57,553 nt of DNA from an uncultured Bacteroidia bacterium (GCA_902788175.1 CADAJF010000012.1:1-57553), one strand, 5' to 3'. Shown: positions 43,448-53,539, numbered from the stretch's first letter. Notes: generated from the letters alone by a model not told the origin. Program-made: numbers and translations.

Positions 43448-44874
43448 TGGCACTGATCCCCGTCCATTGGTGGACCAAGGAAGTCCACTCTTTCCAGATA
43501 TCCCAGGACAAATTCCGCAAACAGCCCTGGGCAGGCGGCGTAACCCTGCTGGGCTGCGTGGTGCTGGCCATGCTGCTGGCCAACCTGCCTTTTACCAAAC
43601 ACGCCTACCATAACTTCCTGCACACGGAATTTACCATTCACCTGGCCTCACCGGACGGCCTGGTGGATTGGTTCTTCCCCCGGGGGATGACCATGGAAAA
43701 GTTCATCAACGACATCCTCATGGTCGTTTTCTTCTTCACGGTGGGCCTGGAAATCAAGCGGGAAGTAGTGTGCGGGGAACTCTCCTCCTTCAAGAAAGCC
43801 ATCCTTCCGGTGATAGCGGCTTTGGGCGGAGTAGCTGTCCCGGCGCTGCTGTATTTCCTGGTAAACAAGGGAACGCTGGCCGCTTCCGGCTGGGGCATAC
43901 CCACTGCTACGGATATTGCCTTTGCTATCGGCATCCTGTCCATCCTGGGAGACAAAGTGCCGGTCTCGCTGAAGGTCTTCCTCACAGCGCTGGCCATCGC
44001 CGATGACCTCATTGCCATCCTGGTGGTGGCGCTCTTCTACGGCGGCAGCATCAATTTACCGCTGTTGGCCCTGGCCCTGGCGGTCATCCTTTTTGTGGCG
44101 CTCATCAAGCACCTGGGAGAAAAGCGGATCAGCTTCTACATTGTGCCCGCTGTCATTGTCTGGTTCCTGTTCTACTACAGCGGCATCCATGCCACCATGA
44201 CAGGCGTGGTGATTGCCATGCTCATCCCCATGGAGGCCCGCTACAACAAGGCCAAGTTCCATCGCCGGGCCAAAATCCTCTATGAAGGCCTGCTGGAAGC
44301 CGAAAAAGTCCACACCTCAGAGGACTTCCCCAACGGCCCGGAGCGCTACTACCTGCGCCGCCTCAGCAGCCTTACCAAGAAAACCATCCCGCCGTCTTAT
44401 CGGCTGGAACACAAGCTGAATCCCATTGTCAATTTTGCCATCATGCCCGTCTTTGCCCTGGCCAATGCGGGGGTGGAAATTACGGACATCTCCTATTTTA
44501 ACGTCTTCAAGGCCATAGACCCTGTGCTGGGCAGCGTGGGCCTGGGCATTTTCCTGGGCCTGGTGCTGGGAAAGCCGCTGGGCATCACGGCAGCTTCTTG
44601 GCTGGCCATCAAATGCAAGGTAGGCGATATGCCCTCCAAGGCCAGCTGGCCCATGCTGTTTGCCGTTGCCTGCCTGGGTGGTATCGGCTTTACCATGAGC
44701 ATTTTTGTAGATACGCTCTCGTTTGCAGGGCCGGAGGTTGCACCGGAAGTGACGCAGACGCTTCGCGATGCCGGCAAGATAGCCGTGCTGCTGGGCTCGC
44801 TCTGCTCAGGCATTCTGGGCTCGCTGCTGATTAGCCTGACAGCCAAAGTGAACAATAAAACTGACTCTATATGA
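43447..44874 (+). CDS. nhaA: NhaA Na+/H+ antiporter
   Basis: A 475-residue membrane protein with about 11-12 hydrophobic segments. NhaA signatures are FFFTVGLEIKREVV near residue 95, GWGIPTATDIAFAIGIL near 150 and FLTALAIADDLIAILVVALFY near 178, where the adjacent Asp-Asp pair is the ion-binding site. A long hydrophilic insert near residues 270-315 (RRAKILYEGLLEAEK) is common in Bacteroidota members. It exchanges sodium for protons at alkaline pH. It is coupled to ahcY (TAATG) and to fabG (ATGA). Confidence 0.95.
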   Translation: MALIPVHWWTKEVHSFQISQDKFRKQPWAGGVTLLGCVVLAMLLANLPFTKHAYHNFLHTEFTIHLASPDGLVDWFFPRGMTMEKFINDILMVVFFFTVGLEIKREVVCGELSSFKKAILPVIAALGGVAVPALLYFLVNKGTLAASGWGIPTATDIAFAIGILSILGDKVPVSLKVFLTALAIADDLIAILVVALFYGGSINLPLLALALAVILFVALIKHLGEKRISFYIVPAVIVWFLFYYSGIHATMTGVVIAMLIPMEARYNKAKFHRRAKILYEGLLEAEKVHTSEDFPNGPERYYLRRLSSLTKKTIPPSYRLEHKLNPIVNFAIMPVFALANAGVEITDISYFNVFKAIDPVLGSVGLGIFLGLVLGKPLGITAASWLAIKCKVGDMPSKASWPMLFAVACLGGIGFTMSIFVDTLSFAGPEVAPEVTQTLRDAGKIAVLLGSLCSGILGSLLISLTAKVNNKTDSI

Positions 44875-45617
44875 AACTCTTAGAAGGAAAAGTGGCGCTC
44901 ATTACGGGCGCTGCACGGGGTATTGGCAAGGCCATCGCCCTCAAATATGCCCAGGAAGGTGCCGCTGTAGCCTTTACGGACCTGGAAATCAATGAAGCAG
45001 CCCAAGAGACCGTAGCCCAGCTGGAGGCTTTCGGCGTTCCGGTCAAGGCCTATGCCTCCAACGCCGCGGACTTTGAAGCCACCCAGGCCGTGGTGGAACA
45101 GGTAGTGGCCGATTTCGGCCGAATCGACATCCTGGTCAACAACGCCGGCATCACCAAGGACGGTCTGGTGATGCGCATGAGCGAGCAGCAGTGGGACGCC
45201 GTCATTGCCGTCAACATGAAAAGCGCCTTCAACTTCCTCCATGCCGTAGTGCCCGTGATGGCCAGGCAGAAGGGCGGCAGCATCATCAATATGGCTTCCA
45301 TCGCCGGCCAGACGGGAAATCCCGGGCAGGTGAACTACTCGGCCTCCAAGGCCGGACTTATCGCCATGGCCAAGTCCGTGGCCAAGGAAATGGGGCCGCG
45401 CGGCATCCGGGCCAATTCCATCGCGCCCGGTTATGTGATTACGGAAATGACCGAAGTCCTGCCCCAGGCCGTTAAGGACGAGTTCGTGAAGCTGATTCCC
45501 CTGAAGCGCGGCGCCACCGTGGAGGAAGTGGCCAATGTAGCCCTCTTCCTGGGCTCCGACCTCTCCTCCTACGTCACCGGCCAGGTCATCGCCGTCAACG
45601 GCGGCATGTACTGCTAA
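44871..45617 (+). CDS. fabG: 3-oxoacyl-[acyl-carrier-protein] reductase
   Basis: A 248-residue short-chain dehydrogenase with the cofactor motif TGAARGIGKAIA at 13-24, NNAG near 88, catalytic Ser near 143 (NMASIAG), and YSASKAG near 156. It ends VIAVNGGMYC, as in FabG. It reduces 3-oxoacyl-ACP in fatty-acid synthesis. Its start overlaps the nhaA stop by 4 bases. A 289-base internal part is present again at 30862-31150, with identical translation but 11 synonymous changes. Repeat array B begins only 2 bases after its stop. Confidence 0.95.
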   Translation: MKLLEGKVALITGAARGIGKAIALKYAQEGAAVAFTDLEINEAAQETVAQLEAFGVPVKAYASNAADFEATQAVVEQVVADFGRIDILVNNAGITKDGLVMRMSEQQWDAVIAVNMKSAFNFLHAVVPVMARQKGGSIINMASIAGQTGNPGQVNYSASKAGLIAMAKSVAKEMGPRGIRANSIAPGYVITEMTEVLPQAVKDEFVKLIPLKRGATVEEVANVALFLGSDLSSYVTGQVIAVNGGMYC

Positions 45618-45619
45618 TC

Positions 45620-45752
45620 CGTGCGCAAAAGCGGCCGATTTTGTTCACCGCTGGGCTGATTTGGCGTTTCGGTGCGCAAAAACACCCCTTCTGCGTACAC
45701 CGGCGGCCGATTTTGGCGTTCCGGTGAACGGGAAGGGGGTGTTTTTGTGCAC
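45620..45752. repeat. Palindromic repeat block (copy B) with long inverted repeat
   Basis: Starting 2 bases after the fabG stop, a GTGCGCAAAA...TTTTGTTCAC unit and a variant unit with ACACCCCTTCTGCG reproduce about 90 bases of copy A (31152-31288, opposite strand). The variant unit (45672-45703) is followed, after 17 bases, by an inverted version (45721-45752); 26 of 32 positions can pair. The block fills the convergent gap between fabG and guaA, apart from the last 18 bases, and may act as a two-way terminator; a five-T run lies inside the right arm. Confidence 0.85.
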
Positions 45753-45770
45753 GCCGGGGCTACCGCCGGG

Positions 45771-46754
45771 CTACTCCCACTCTATGGTGCCGGTGGGCTT
45801 GGGGGTGAGGTCGTACAGGACGCGGTTCACGCCGGGGACTTCCGTTACGATGCGGCGGGTGATGTGGTGCAGCAGCTCATAGGGAATCTCCTCGATGGTG
45901 GCAGTCATGGCGTCACGGGTGTTGACGGCGCGGATGATGACCGGCCAGTCCCAGCTGCGCTTGTCGTCCTTCACGCCCGTTGACTTGAAGTCCGGCACGA
46001 TGGTGAAATACTGCCATACCTTGCCTTCCAGGCCGTTTTTGGCAAATTCCTCGCGCAGGATGGCGTCGCTCTCGCGGAGTGCTTCCAGGCGGTCGCGGGT
46101 GATGGCGCCGGTGCAGCGGACACCCAGGCCGGGGCCGGGGAAGGGCTGGCGGAAGACCATGTTATCCGGCAGGCCCAGTTCCTTGCCCACTACTCGGACC
46201 TCGTCCTTGAAGAGGAGCTTGACGGGCTCTACCAGCTCGAACTGAAGGTCTTCGGGAAGGCCGCCCACATTGTGGTGGGACTTGACGGGACCGGATTCAA
46301 TGATATCCGGATAGATGGTTCCCTGAGCCAGGAAGCTGATACCCTCCAGCTTGCGGGCCTCTTCCTCAAACACGCGGATGAATTCCGCGCCGATAACCTT
46401 GCGCTTCTGCTCAGGATCGGCTACGCCGGAGAGCTTATCCAGGAAACGGTCCACGGCATCTACGTAGATGAGGTTGGCGTCCATCTCGTCGCGGAACACG
46501 CGTACTACTTGCTCGGGCTCGCCTTTGCGCAGCAGGCCGTGATTGACATGGACGGAGACCAGCTGCTTGCCCACTGCCTTGATAAGCAGGGCTGCCACAA
46601 CCGAGGAGTCCACGCCGCCGGACAGGGCCAGCAGCACCTTCTTGTCCCCTATCTGGGCACGGAGTTCTTTAACCTGTTCATCGATGAATTGCTTGGCCAG
46701 AGCGGGAGTGGTGATGCGCTCCATAGAGGCCGGACGGACGTTACCTGTACTCAT
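45771..46754 (-). CDS. guaA: GMP synthase, ATP pyrophosphatase subunit only
   Basis: A 327-residue protein that corresponds only to the C-terminal two-thirds of bacterial GuaA. The PP-loop [16 protein letters not shown] lies near residue 43, and the dimerisation domain with [13 protein letters not shown] near 200 and [13 protein letters not shown] at the end is complete. The class I glutamine amidotransferase domain (about 190 residues) is absent, and upstream of the start lies a 13-base gap and then guaB, so it is not simply mis-split. It adenylates XMP and aminates it to GMP; ammonia must come from a separate subunit or free ammonium. This is the two-subunit organisation known from archaea. 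Confidence 0.9.
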   Translation of the reverse strand: MSTGNVRPASMERITTPALAKQFIDEQVKELRAQIGDKKVLLALSGGVDSSVVAALLIKAVGKQLVSVHVNHGLLRKGEPEQVVRVFRDEMDANLIYVDAVDRFLDKLSGVADPEQKRKVIGAEFIRVFEEEARKLEGISFLAQGTIYPDIIESGPVKSHHNVGGLPEDLQFELVEPVKLLFKDEVRVVGKELGLPDNMVFRQPFPGPGLGVRCTGAITRDRLEALRESDAILREEFAKNGLEGKVWQYFTIVPDFKSTGVKDDKRSWDWPVIIRAVNTRDAMTATIEEIPYELLHHITRRIVTEVPGVNRVLYDLTPKPTGTIEWE

Positions 46755-46767
46755 ATTGATTAAAAAA

Positions 46768-48258
<1,491 letters not shown>

Positions 48259-48840
48259 TTAATCTGATTCTCTGACGTGGATAAGGGATTTGACGGGAGC
48301 GATGTCTTCCAGGCGCGAGCGGCCGGGAAGGTCGTCGATTTCTACCAGGAATACAAAATCCTTCACCTTAACGCGGTACTCTTTCCCGCCGATGGTGACT
48401 TTCTGGGCGTTCAGGCCCAGGGCCAGGCCGCGTGCAGTGCCGCCGGTGGCCAGGATGTCGTCGAAGAAGGTGATTTCTATGGTGTCTCCCTGGGGCTTGC
48501 TGGCCGCAATGTCCGACACACGGAAATAGACGTGGTCCGGGCCGTATTCCTTCATGATTTCTACCTGAACCAGGTCCCCTTCCGCGAACGGCAGCTTGCC
48601 TTTCTTGCGCAGGGGAATCACGTTCTGCACCTGGGTGGCGGTATCATAGAGCATGGGCGTGGCGAAGAGGAAACCGCGGGCTTCCGGAGCCGCGATATTG
48701 GGGGTGAGGCACATGGCGGTCAGGTCCTTCACCACCTCCCGGAAGAGCTGCTTATCCTGCAGGAGCGGGATAATATCTACAAAGTTCACTCCCTTGATGG
48801 GGAAGTTGGGATAGAAATGCAGGTGTTGTCTGTAGTTCAT
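48259..48840 (-). CDS. apt: Adenine phosphoribosyltransferase-like enzyme
   Basis: A 193-residue phosphoribosyltransferase. NFPIKGVNFVDIIPLLQD near residue 10, APEARGFLFATPM near 57, and the PRPP loop FFDDILATGGTARGLA near 130 identify it as an adenine phosphoribosyltransferase. It turns adenine into AMP. I start it at 48840 (MNYRQHLHF), where the ATG overlaps the regulator stop as ATGA; the frame upstream of this reads through the regulator gene out of frame. Its C-terminal segment is slightly longer than Escherichia coli Apt. Confidence 0.92.
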   Translation of the reverse strand: MNYRQHLHFYPNFPIKGVNFVDIIPLLQDKQLFREVVKDLTAMCLTPNIAAPEARGFLFATPMLYDTATQVQNVIPLRKKGKLPFAEGDLVQVEIMKEYGPDHVYFRVSDIAASKPQGDTIEITFFDDILATGGTARGLALGLNAQKVTIGGKEYRVKVKDFVFLVEIDDLPGRSRLEDIAPVKSLIHVRESD

Positions 48841-49763
48841 AGGGCGCTGGGGTCTATCAGGTGGTTCAGGAGGGCATATACCGTGAGGCCGGCCACCGTT
48901 TTGATGCCGGTTTTGCGGGTGATGTTCTTGCGGTGGGTGATGACAGTGTAGATGGAGATGTTGTACTGGTCTGCGATTTCCTTGTTCAGCATGCCCTGGG
49001 CCACGCTTACCAGGATTTCTTTTTCGCGGGCGCTCAGCTCCTCCCCTTCCGGGCGGGCGGCGGCCACCACTTCCTCCATGCGCACCACCATGGGCACCAG
49101 GATCTGGTCTTCGATGAGAGTGTGCCGGGAGAGGTCCCGCTCCAGGTTGTAGAGGTAGAAAAGAGCTTTGTAGGCATCCTGCTGGCGGCACTGGGCGGGC
49201 AGGTACATCATCACCAGGTTCTTCAGGTCCACCAGTTTCTCCTCTACGTTGGAGTGGTTCTGCTCATACTCGCCGATGGTGAACTGCACCTGGGGCTCCC
49301 GGTCCAGCATCTTCTCCACATAGGGGAAAACGGTCTGTTCCTCGTAGGAAAAATGAGCCAGCAGCTCTTGCCTGTACTGGGCGAAGAACTGCCGGATAAC
49401 TTGCTTTTGTGACTCCTCGCAGGGAAGAACCATCTCTTCCAGGGCCGCCTCAAGGCTGGGGAGCATGTCCCCGGTGTAATAGCTGTGGGACTGCTTGAGG
49501 TAGGAGAGGATGTCTTGCAGGTTGGCGCCCTGGAGAGCCTCCCGGCTGGGCCGATACCCCTCCGACAAATGCACGCGGCACAGCAGGAGGAAGGTTTCCG
49601 GATCCACGCCGCTTTCGCTGCAAACCTCCTGGACCGTAGCCTCCCCGAAGCCCAGGCGCAGTCCCATCCGGGTGGACACTCCCAGCAGGGAGAAGTCCAC
49701 GTTCATGAGGTCTGCCATCTTCATGGCGGGGCTCATTGGACGGTGGCTGGAACTCTTACTCAT
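48837..49763 (-). CDS. Hemerythrin-domain regulator with LuxR-type HTH
   Basis: A 308-residue cytoplasmic protein. The central region carries diiron hemerythrin ligands: His in SHSYYTGDML near residue 95, HFSYEE (HxxxE) near 143, His in EQNHSNVEE near 177 and HTLIEDQ (HxxxxD) near 222. The C-terminus is a LuxR/GerE helix-turn-helix with LSAREKEILVSVAQG near 245 and NISIYTVITHRKNI near 275. Such proteins are thought to sense oxygen or nitric oxide through the diiron site and control transcription. The start at 49763 is set by TACCTTTG 11 bases upstream. It is first in an operon with apt, guaB and guaA, overlapping apt by 4 bases. Confidence 0.85.
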   Translation of the reverse strand: MSKSSSHRPMSPAMKMADLMNVDFSLLGVSTRMGLRLGFGEATVQEVCSESGVDPETFLLLCRVHLSEGYRPSREALQGANLQDILSYLKQSHSYYTGDMLPSLEAALEEMVLPCEESQKQVIRQFFAQYRQELLAHFSYEEQTVFPYVEKMLDREPQVQFTIGEYEQNHSNVEEKLVDLKNLVMMYLPAQCRQQDAYKALFYLYNLERDLSRHTLIEDQILVPMVVRMEEVVAAARPEGEELSAREKEILVSVAQGMLNKEIADQYNISIYTVITHRKNITRKTGIKTVAGLTVYALLNHLIDPSAL

Positions 49764-49774
49764 ACAATAAGCTA

Positions 49775-49802
49775 CAAAGGTAATAAAAAAGTTGTACATT
49801 TG
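49775..49802. promoter_or_regulatory. Divergent promoters of the hemerythrin regulator and queH
   Basis: TACCTTTG on the minus strand (49782-49775) and TACATTTG on the plus strand (49795-49802) lie back to back with 12 bases between them. Each start codon is 7-11 bases downstream of its motif, so both messages would have almost no leader and the two polymerases would compete for the same site. Confidence 0.55.
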
Positions 49803-49809
49803 TAGCCGA

Positions 49810-50379
49810 ATGGAAAAGAAAACACTGGCCGAAGTTCCCCATGGTGCGCACAAAGTGCTGCTCCACGCCTGCTGTGCGCCTTGTTCCAGTGCCATAGTGG
49901 AGTATCTGGTGCAGCAGGGTATAACGCCCGTTATCTTCTATTCCAATTCCAATATCTTTCCCCGCGAGGAATACGACCTTCGGCTTAACGAGTGCATCCG
50001 CTATGCCCTCAAATGGGGCGTGGAAATAGTTCAGGACGTGTATGACCACGGGGCCTGGCAGCAGTGCATCCAAGGGCTGGAACAGGAGCCGGAGCGCGGA
50101 AAACGTTGCCTGGAGTGTTTCAAGCAGCGCCTTCTACGAGCGGCGGAATATGCATCAGCAGGGGGCTTCCCGGTTCTGGCTACAACCTTGGCCTCTTCCC
50201 GCTGGAAGAGCCTTGAGCAGGTGAACGCGGCCGGTCAATGGGCCTGCGACCAGGTCCAGGGCGTTACCTGGTGGGCGCAAAACTGGCGAAAAGGCGGCCT
50301 ACAGGAGCGCCGGAACCAGATTATCCGCGAAGAAAACTTCTACAACCAGCTTTTCTGCGGCTGCGAGTTTTCCCGTTAA
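49810..50379 (+). CDS. queH: Epoxyqueuosine reductase QueH
   Basis: A 189-residue QueH (former DUF208): HACCAPCSSAIVEYL near residue 20 contains the adjacent Cys pair and CxxC, RGKRCLECFKQRLL near 95 adds another CxxC, TLASSRWKSLEQ follows, and FCGCEFS ends the protein. These cysteines bind the 4Fe-4S cluster and second metal used in the last step of queuosine biosynthesis in tRNA. I start it at 49810 (MEKKTLAE), just after its promoter motif. The stop overlaps the convergent barrel gene by 4 bases. Confidence 0.93.
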   Translation: MEKKTLAEVPHGAHKVLLHACCAPCSSAIVEYLVQQGITPVIFYSNSNIFPREEYDLRLNECIRYALKWGVEIVQDVYDHGAWQQCIQGLEQEPERGKRCLECFKQRLLRAAEYASAGGFPVLATTLASSRWKSLEQVNAAGQWACDQVQGVTWWAQNWRKGGLQERRNQIIREENFYNQLFCGCEFSR

Positions 50380-51038
50380 AAAGCGAAGTTGATACCGGCT
50401 TTGATCTGGTGGCGGCCCATGGTGTGGCTTTCCCGCTTGCTGGCGTTGAGGAGGGTATGGTCGTAACCCAGCAGGAACTGGATATCTCCGATCTGGACGC
50501 CCACACCGCCGCCAAGGAGGATATTGAAGCGATTGGTGTCACCCTTGTCTCCGTAGTGATCGTAGTCGTCTGAAGTGGAACCGTGGATGGGGCCGATGGA
50601 AGCGGAGGCATTGAACGTGGAACGGGCCATCAGGCCAAGCCGGAAAGTGGGACCGGCAAAGGCGAGGATGCTGATATTGTTTCCTATTTCGTACTGGCCG
50701 GTGAGGTTTACGGGCAGGCTCAGGGCCACCTCGGTGTAGTTGGAAGAAAAAGAACCGCCAACGGGAACTCCACCGAAAGGAGAACCCTCATAGATATTCT
50801 TGCTCTGGAAAAGCATGTCCAGATACAGGCCGGGGGCTACGCCGAAGTACTGTCCAAAGGCCATGTTATAGCTGGCACCCAGGTAGAAACCGTTCAGGTG
50901 CTCGGGATCTCCGATAGCCTTCCCTTCTTTGTTTTTGGTGTTCTCGATGTTGTGCAGGTAGCCGGCGCCTACCACCAGCTGGGCGTGGGCCTGCATGCCG
51001 ATAAGCAGGGAAACCACGATAAGAAGTACTTTTTTCAT
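50376..51038 (-). CDS. Outer-membrane beta-barrel protein (porin family)
   Basis: A 220-residue protein with a signal peptide (MKKVLLIVVSLLIGMQAHAQ) and alternating strands ending in KAGINFAF with a terminal Phe, the pattern of small PF13568-type Bacteroidota barrels. Loops are rich in Gly/Ser (GSPFGGVPVGGSFSS; HGSTSDDYDHYGDKGD), probably surface-exposed. Ligand or pore function unknown. It lies 30 bases after the NagX-like gene on the same strand and may share its transcript; no separate promoter was identified in that gap. Confidence 0.8.
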   Translation of the reverse strand: MKKVLLIVVSLLIGMQAHAQLVVGAGYLHNIENTKNKEGKAIGDPEHLNGFYLGASYNMAFGQYFGVAPGLYLDMLFQSKNIYEGSPFGGVPVGGSFSSNYTEVALSLPVNLTGQYEIGNNISILAFAGPTFRLGLMARSTFNASASIGPIHGSTSDDYDHYGDKGDTNRFNILLGGGVGVQIGDIQFLLGYDHTLLNASKRESHTMGRHQIKAGINFAF

Positions 51039-51068
51039 CTTTAAGTTATTTAATGACTTTGTTAAATA

Positions 51069-52106
51069 CTACAATTTGAGGAATACCTTCTTCCTGTACA
51101 GCGGAAGGGCCGTGAGCCAGATAAGTCCCACACAGAAGAGGGCAAAAAGGAGGGAAGTGAATTCCGTAACAGGTACCTGCTCCATAGCCCAGGACTGGAA
51201 ACCCGTCAGGTGCCAGGTCCAGGCCATCACGTCCGACATCAGGTAGCAGTAGATGGCGTTGGTGCCGAAGACCTTCCAGAACCCGGTGCGCTTCCAGTAA
51301 TGCTTTTCGTCAATGAGCCACTGCAGAAGGCTCAGGAGCAGGGTACCCATGCCACAGATGAGCAGAACAAAGGAGGGAGACCAGATTTTCTTGTTTACCG
51401 GGAGCAGCCAAAGCAGCAGGAATCCCGCCACCAGCAGCGCCGTTCCCAGGGCGTCCATCTTGCGGAAATCCCTCTGGTACAGAATCTTGCCCACCAGAAA
51501 GCCGATAAGGGTATGGGCAATGGCCGGGATGGTGGAAAGCAGGCCCTCCGGGTCTATTCCGTTGCCCCAGCGGTACAGGTGGGTTTCCCCTAAAACAGCA
51601 CTGTCCACCCGGGCTATGATGCTGGAAGCGTCCTGCGCATAACCGTTCCCAAGCAACAGCAGGGCCGAGTACCCCGCCAGCAGGCCGGCTGCCACCCAGC
51701 CCAGCCACTTGTGGGGAAGCTTGCAAACCAGCACCGCCGTGACGCCAAAGCACAGGCCAAAGCGCTGCAGGACTCCCATCCAGCGAATGTTTTCGAAGGC
51801 AAAGCGGCCGTTAACCAGCATGCCAATCACATTCACCAGCACGCCCAGCCCCAGCAGCAGCAGAAAGCGGCGGAGAATCTTCCGGGACAGGGTGAAGCTC
51901 CCTTTCCGGAGAGAGAAGAACATGGATACCCCCATCAGAAAAAGGAAACAGGGGAAAACAAAGTCCGTGGGTGTGAACCCGTTCCACTGCGCGTGCCGGA
52001 GCATGGGATAGCGCACGCTCCACGACCCCGGGCTGTTCACCAGCACCATCAGCGCCATGGTAATGCCCCGAAGCACGTCAATTGCCTCTATTCGCTTGTC
52101 ATTCAT
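51069..52106 (-). CDS. NagX-like acyltransferase (HGSNAT/DUF5009 type)
   Basis: A 345-residue membrane protein with about ten hydrophobic segments. The N-terminal RIEAIDVLRGITMALMVLVN and the HAQWNGFTPTDFVFPCFLFLMGVSMFFS stretch with its His near residue 38 match the family of heparan-alpha-glucosaminide N-acetyltransferase and bacterial NagX. These enzymes pass acetyl from cytoplasmic acetyl-CoA to an amino sugar on the other side of the membrane, or transport sugars. I start it at 52106 (MNDKRIEA), 4 bases after the promoter -7 motif; an upstream frame extension lacks sense. Confidence 0.82.
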   Translation of the reverse strand: MNDKRIEAIDVLRGITMALMVLVNSPGSWSVRYPMLRHAQWNGFTPTDFVFPCFLFLMGVSMFFSLRKGSFTLSRKILRRFLLLLGLGVLVNVIGMLVNGRFAFENIRWMGVLQRFGLCFGVTAVLVCKLPHKWLGWVAAGLLAGYSALLLLGNGYAQDASSIIARVDSAVLGETHLYRWGNGIDPEGLLSTIPAIAHTLIGFLVGKILYQRDFRKMDALGTALLVAGFLLLWLLPVNKKIWSPSFVLLICGMGTLLLSLLQWLIDEKHYWKRTGFWKVFGTNAIYCYLMSDVMAWTWHLTGFQSWAMEQVPVTEFTSLLFALFCVGLIWLTALPLYRKKVFLKL

Positions 52107-52110
52107 GCTG

Positions 52111-52142
52111 TAAATATACAAAAAAATCGGCCGGACCGCAAA
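52111..52142 (-). promoter_or_regulatory. Promoter of the NagX-like gene
   Basis: On the minus strand TTTG (52142-52139), 20 bases, then TATATTTA (52118-52111), one base off the -7 consensus. The ATG follows after 4 bases. Confidence 0.65.
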
Positions 52143-52182
52143 GCTTAGCTGTAGATTGCGCCATCTGAAGCAACCGATGCAG

Positions 52183-52233
52183 TAATTTTGGCTTGCCGGC
52201 ATGCAAGATTTCCCGTTTTTTGACTTATCTTTA
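52183..52233 (+). promoter_or_regulatory. Possible serpin promoter elements
   Basis: Two candidate -7 motifs precede the serpin start: TAATTTTG (52183-52190) and TATCTTTA (52226-52233). Neither has a clear TTTG at the right distance, so which one is used cannot be decided from sequence. Confidence 0.35.
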
Positions 52234-52266
52234 CAGCGGGAGCCTTATTTCCCTCCCTGTAGTACT

Positions 52267-53493
52267 ATGAAACATCTTTTCCTGGCAGCAGCCATCCTGG
52301 CAATCCTCCTGTCCTGCAACAAAAGCAAAGCGGAGCCAGACCAGGGCAACCCGTATAAGAGCCTGGAGCTCAATACCAAGTCGGCCCAGTTTGCCCGGCA
52401 GGGCCACAGCTTTGCCTTCCATTTCTTAGAGCAGGTTAACGCAGCGGAAAAGGGCAATTTCATCATCTCCCCGCTTAGCATGCAGTTCTTGCTGGGGATG
52501 GTGCTGGACGGCGCCCGCGGCGAGACCGCAAATGAAATCTGCCGCGTCCTTGGCTATGGCGCCGGGGAGGTGGATGCCGTCAACGAGTACTGCCTGTCCA
52601 TGCTGGAGCAGTTGCCCGCCCTGGACAAGAAAACAACGCTGAGCATAGCCAACGCCATCTTTGTCAACGAGGGCTGCCCTTTGGAGAAAAGCTACAAAAG
52701 CACGGTCGGGAAGTATTACAAGGCAGAGGTTGCCAACCTGGATTTCTACAGCCCCAGTGCCCTGAAAACCATCAACGGATGGGCCAGCAAACAGACAAAC
52801 GGCATGATTCCAAAAGTCCTGGAAAAGGTGGAACCAAACATGCTGGCTTATCTGCTGAACGCCCTGTATTTCAAGAGCCAGTGGAAGGAGAAATTCCCCA
52901 AAGACGCCACCACGGAAGAGACCTTCACCGCCGAATCGGGCCAGAAGGGCAGCGTAAGGATGATGAAGCAGGAAAAGGAATTTGCCTACAATGAGAACGA
53001 CATTTTCCAGATGGTATGCATGCCTTACGGAAACGGCGCCTTTTCCATGTATGCCTTCCTTCCCCGGGAGAAGAACAGCCTGGCCGATGTAATCGGCGCG
53101 CTTAGAAAGGCCTCCTGGGACGATATCCGCTACGACACTGTCCCCTGCCATGTGAATCTGTGGCTCCCTAAATTCGAGGGCAAATTCCACATCAAACTCA
53201 ACGATATCCTTTCGCAGATGGGCATGCCCGCCGCCTTCGACCCTTACAAGGCGGACTTCAAGGCCATGTCTTCCCTCGCCTTGTGCCTGAGTTTCGTGCA
53301 GCAGGATGCCGCCATCGTAGTGGATGAAGAAGGCACCGAGGCCGCTGCCGTATCGGTGGCCGGCATGGAAAAGGCAATGGCCGTTGCACCCGGCCAGCGG
53401 GTGGATTTCCATGCCAACCGCCCCTTCCTCTACCTGATCACCGAATCCAGCACCGGCGCCATCCTCTTCGCCGGAAAATTCACCGGGAAATAA
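52267..53493 (+). CDS. Lipoprotein serpin (serine protease inhibitor)
   Basis: A 408-residue serpin with a lipoprotein signal peptide (lipobox LLSC, Cys17). Serpin signatures: NFIISPLSMQFLLGMVLDGARGET near residue 60, NALYFKSQWKEKF near 200, and the C-terminal RPFLYLITESSTGAILFAGKF. The reactive-loop hinge reads EEGTEAAAVSVAG near 355; the small residues after Thr are the sign of an inhibitory serpin. By alignment with the canonical hinge, P1 falls on or next to Ala in MEKAMA, suggesting elastase-like targets, with an error of one residue. Anchored at the cell surface, it could protect the cell from host or rival proteases. Confidence 0.9.
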   Translation: MKHLFLAAAILAILLSCNKSKAEPDQGNPYKSLELNTKSAQFARQGHSFAFHFLEQVNAAEKGNFIISPLSMQFLLGMVLDGARGETANEICRVLGYGAGEVDAVNEYCLSMLEQLPALDKKTTLSIANAIFVNEGCPLEKSYKSTVGKYYKAEVANLDFYSPSALKTINGWASKQTNGMIPKVLEKVEPNMLAYLLNALYFKSQWKEKFPKDATTEETFTAESGQKGSVRMMKQEKEFAYNENDIFQMVCMPYGNGAFSMYAFLPREKNSLADVIGALRKASWDDIRYDTVPCHVNLWLPKFEGKFHIKLNDILSQMGMPAAFDPYKADFKAMSSLALCLSFVQQDAAIVVDEEGTEAAAVSVAGMEKAMAVAPGQRVDFHANRPFLYLITESSTGAILFAGKFTGK

Positions 53494-53539
53494 GCCTCCA
53501 TGATAACTAAGTAGCTGACTCTCAGGCGTATCCTGAAAC

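Noticed and set aside
45661-45983. Short plus-strand frames starting in repeat block B
   Set aside because: They run from repeat sequence into the antisense of guaA; the open frame is a by-product of the repeat composition.
48841-49191. N-terminal extension of apt by 117 codons
   Set aside because: The extension is the regulator gene read in another frame and is extremely Pro/His/Gly-rich; the ATG at 48840 with a 4-base overlap is the natural start.
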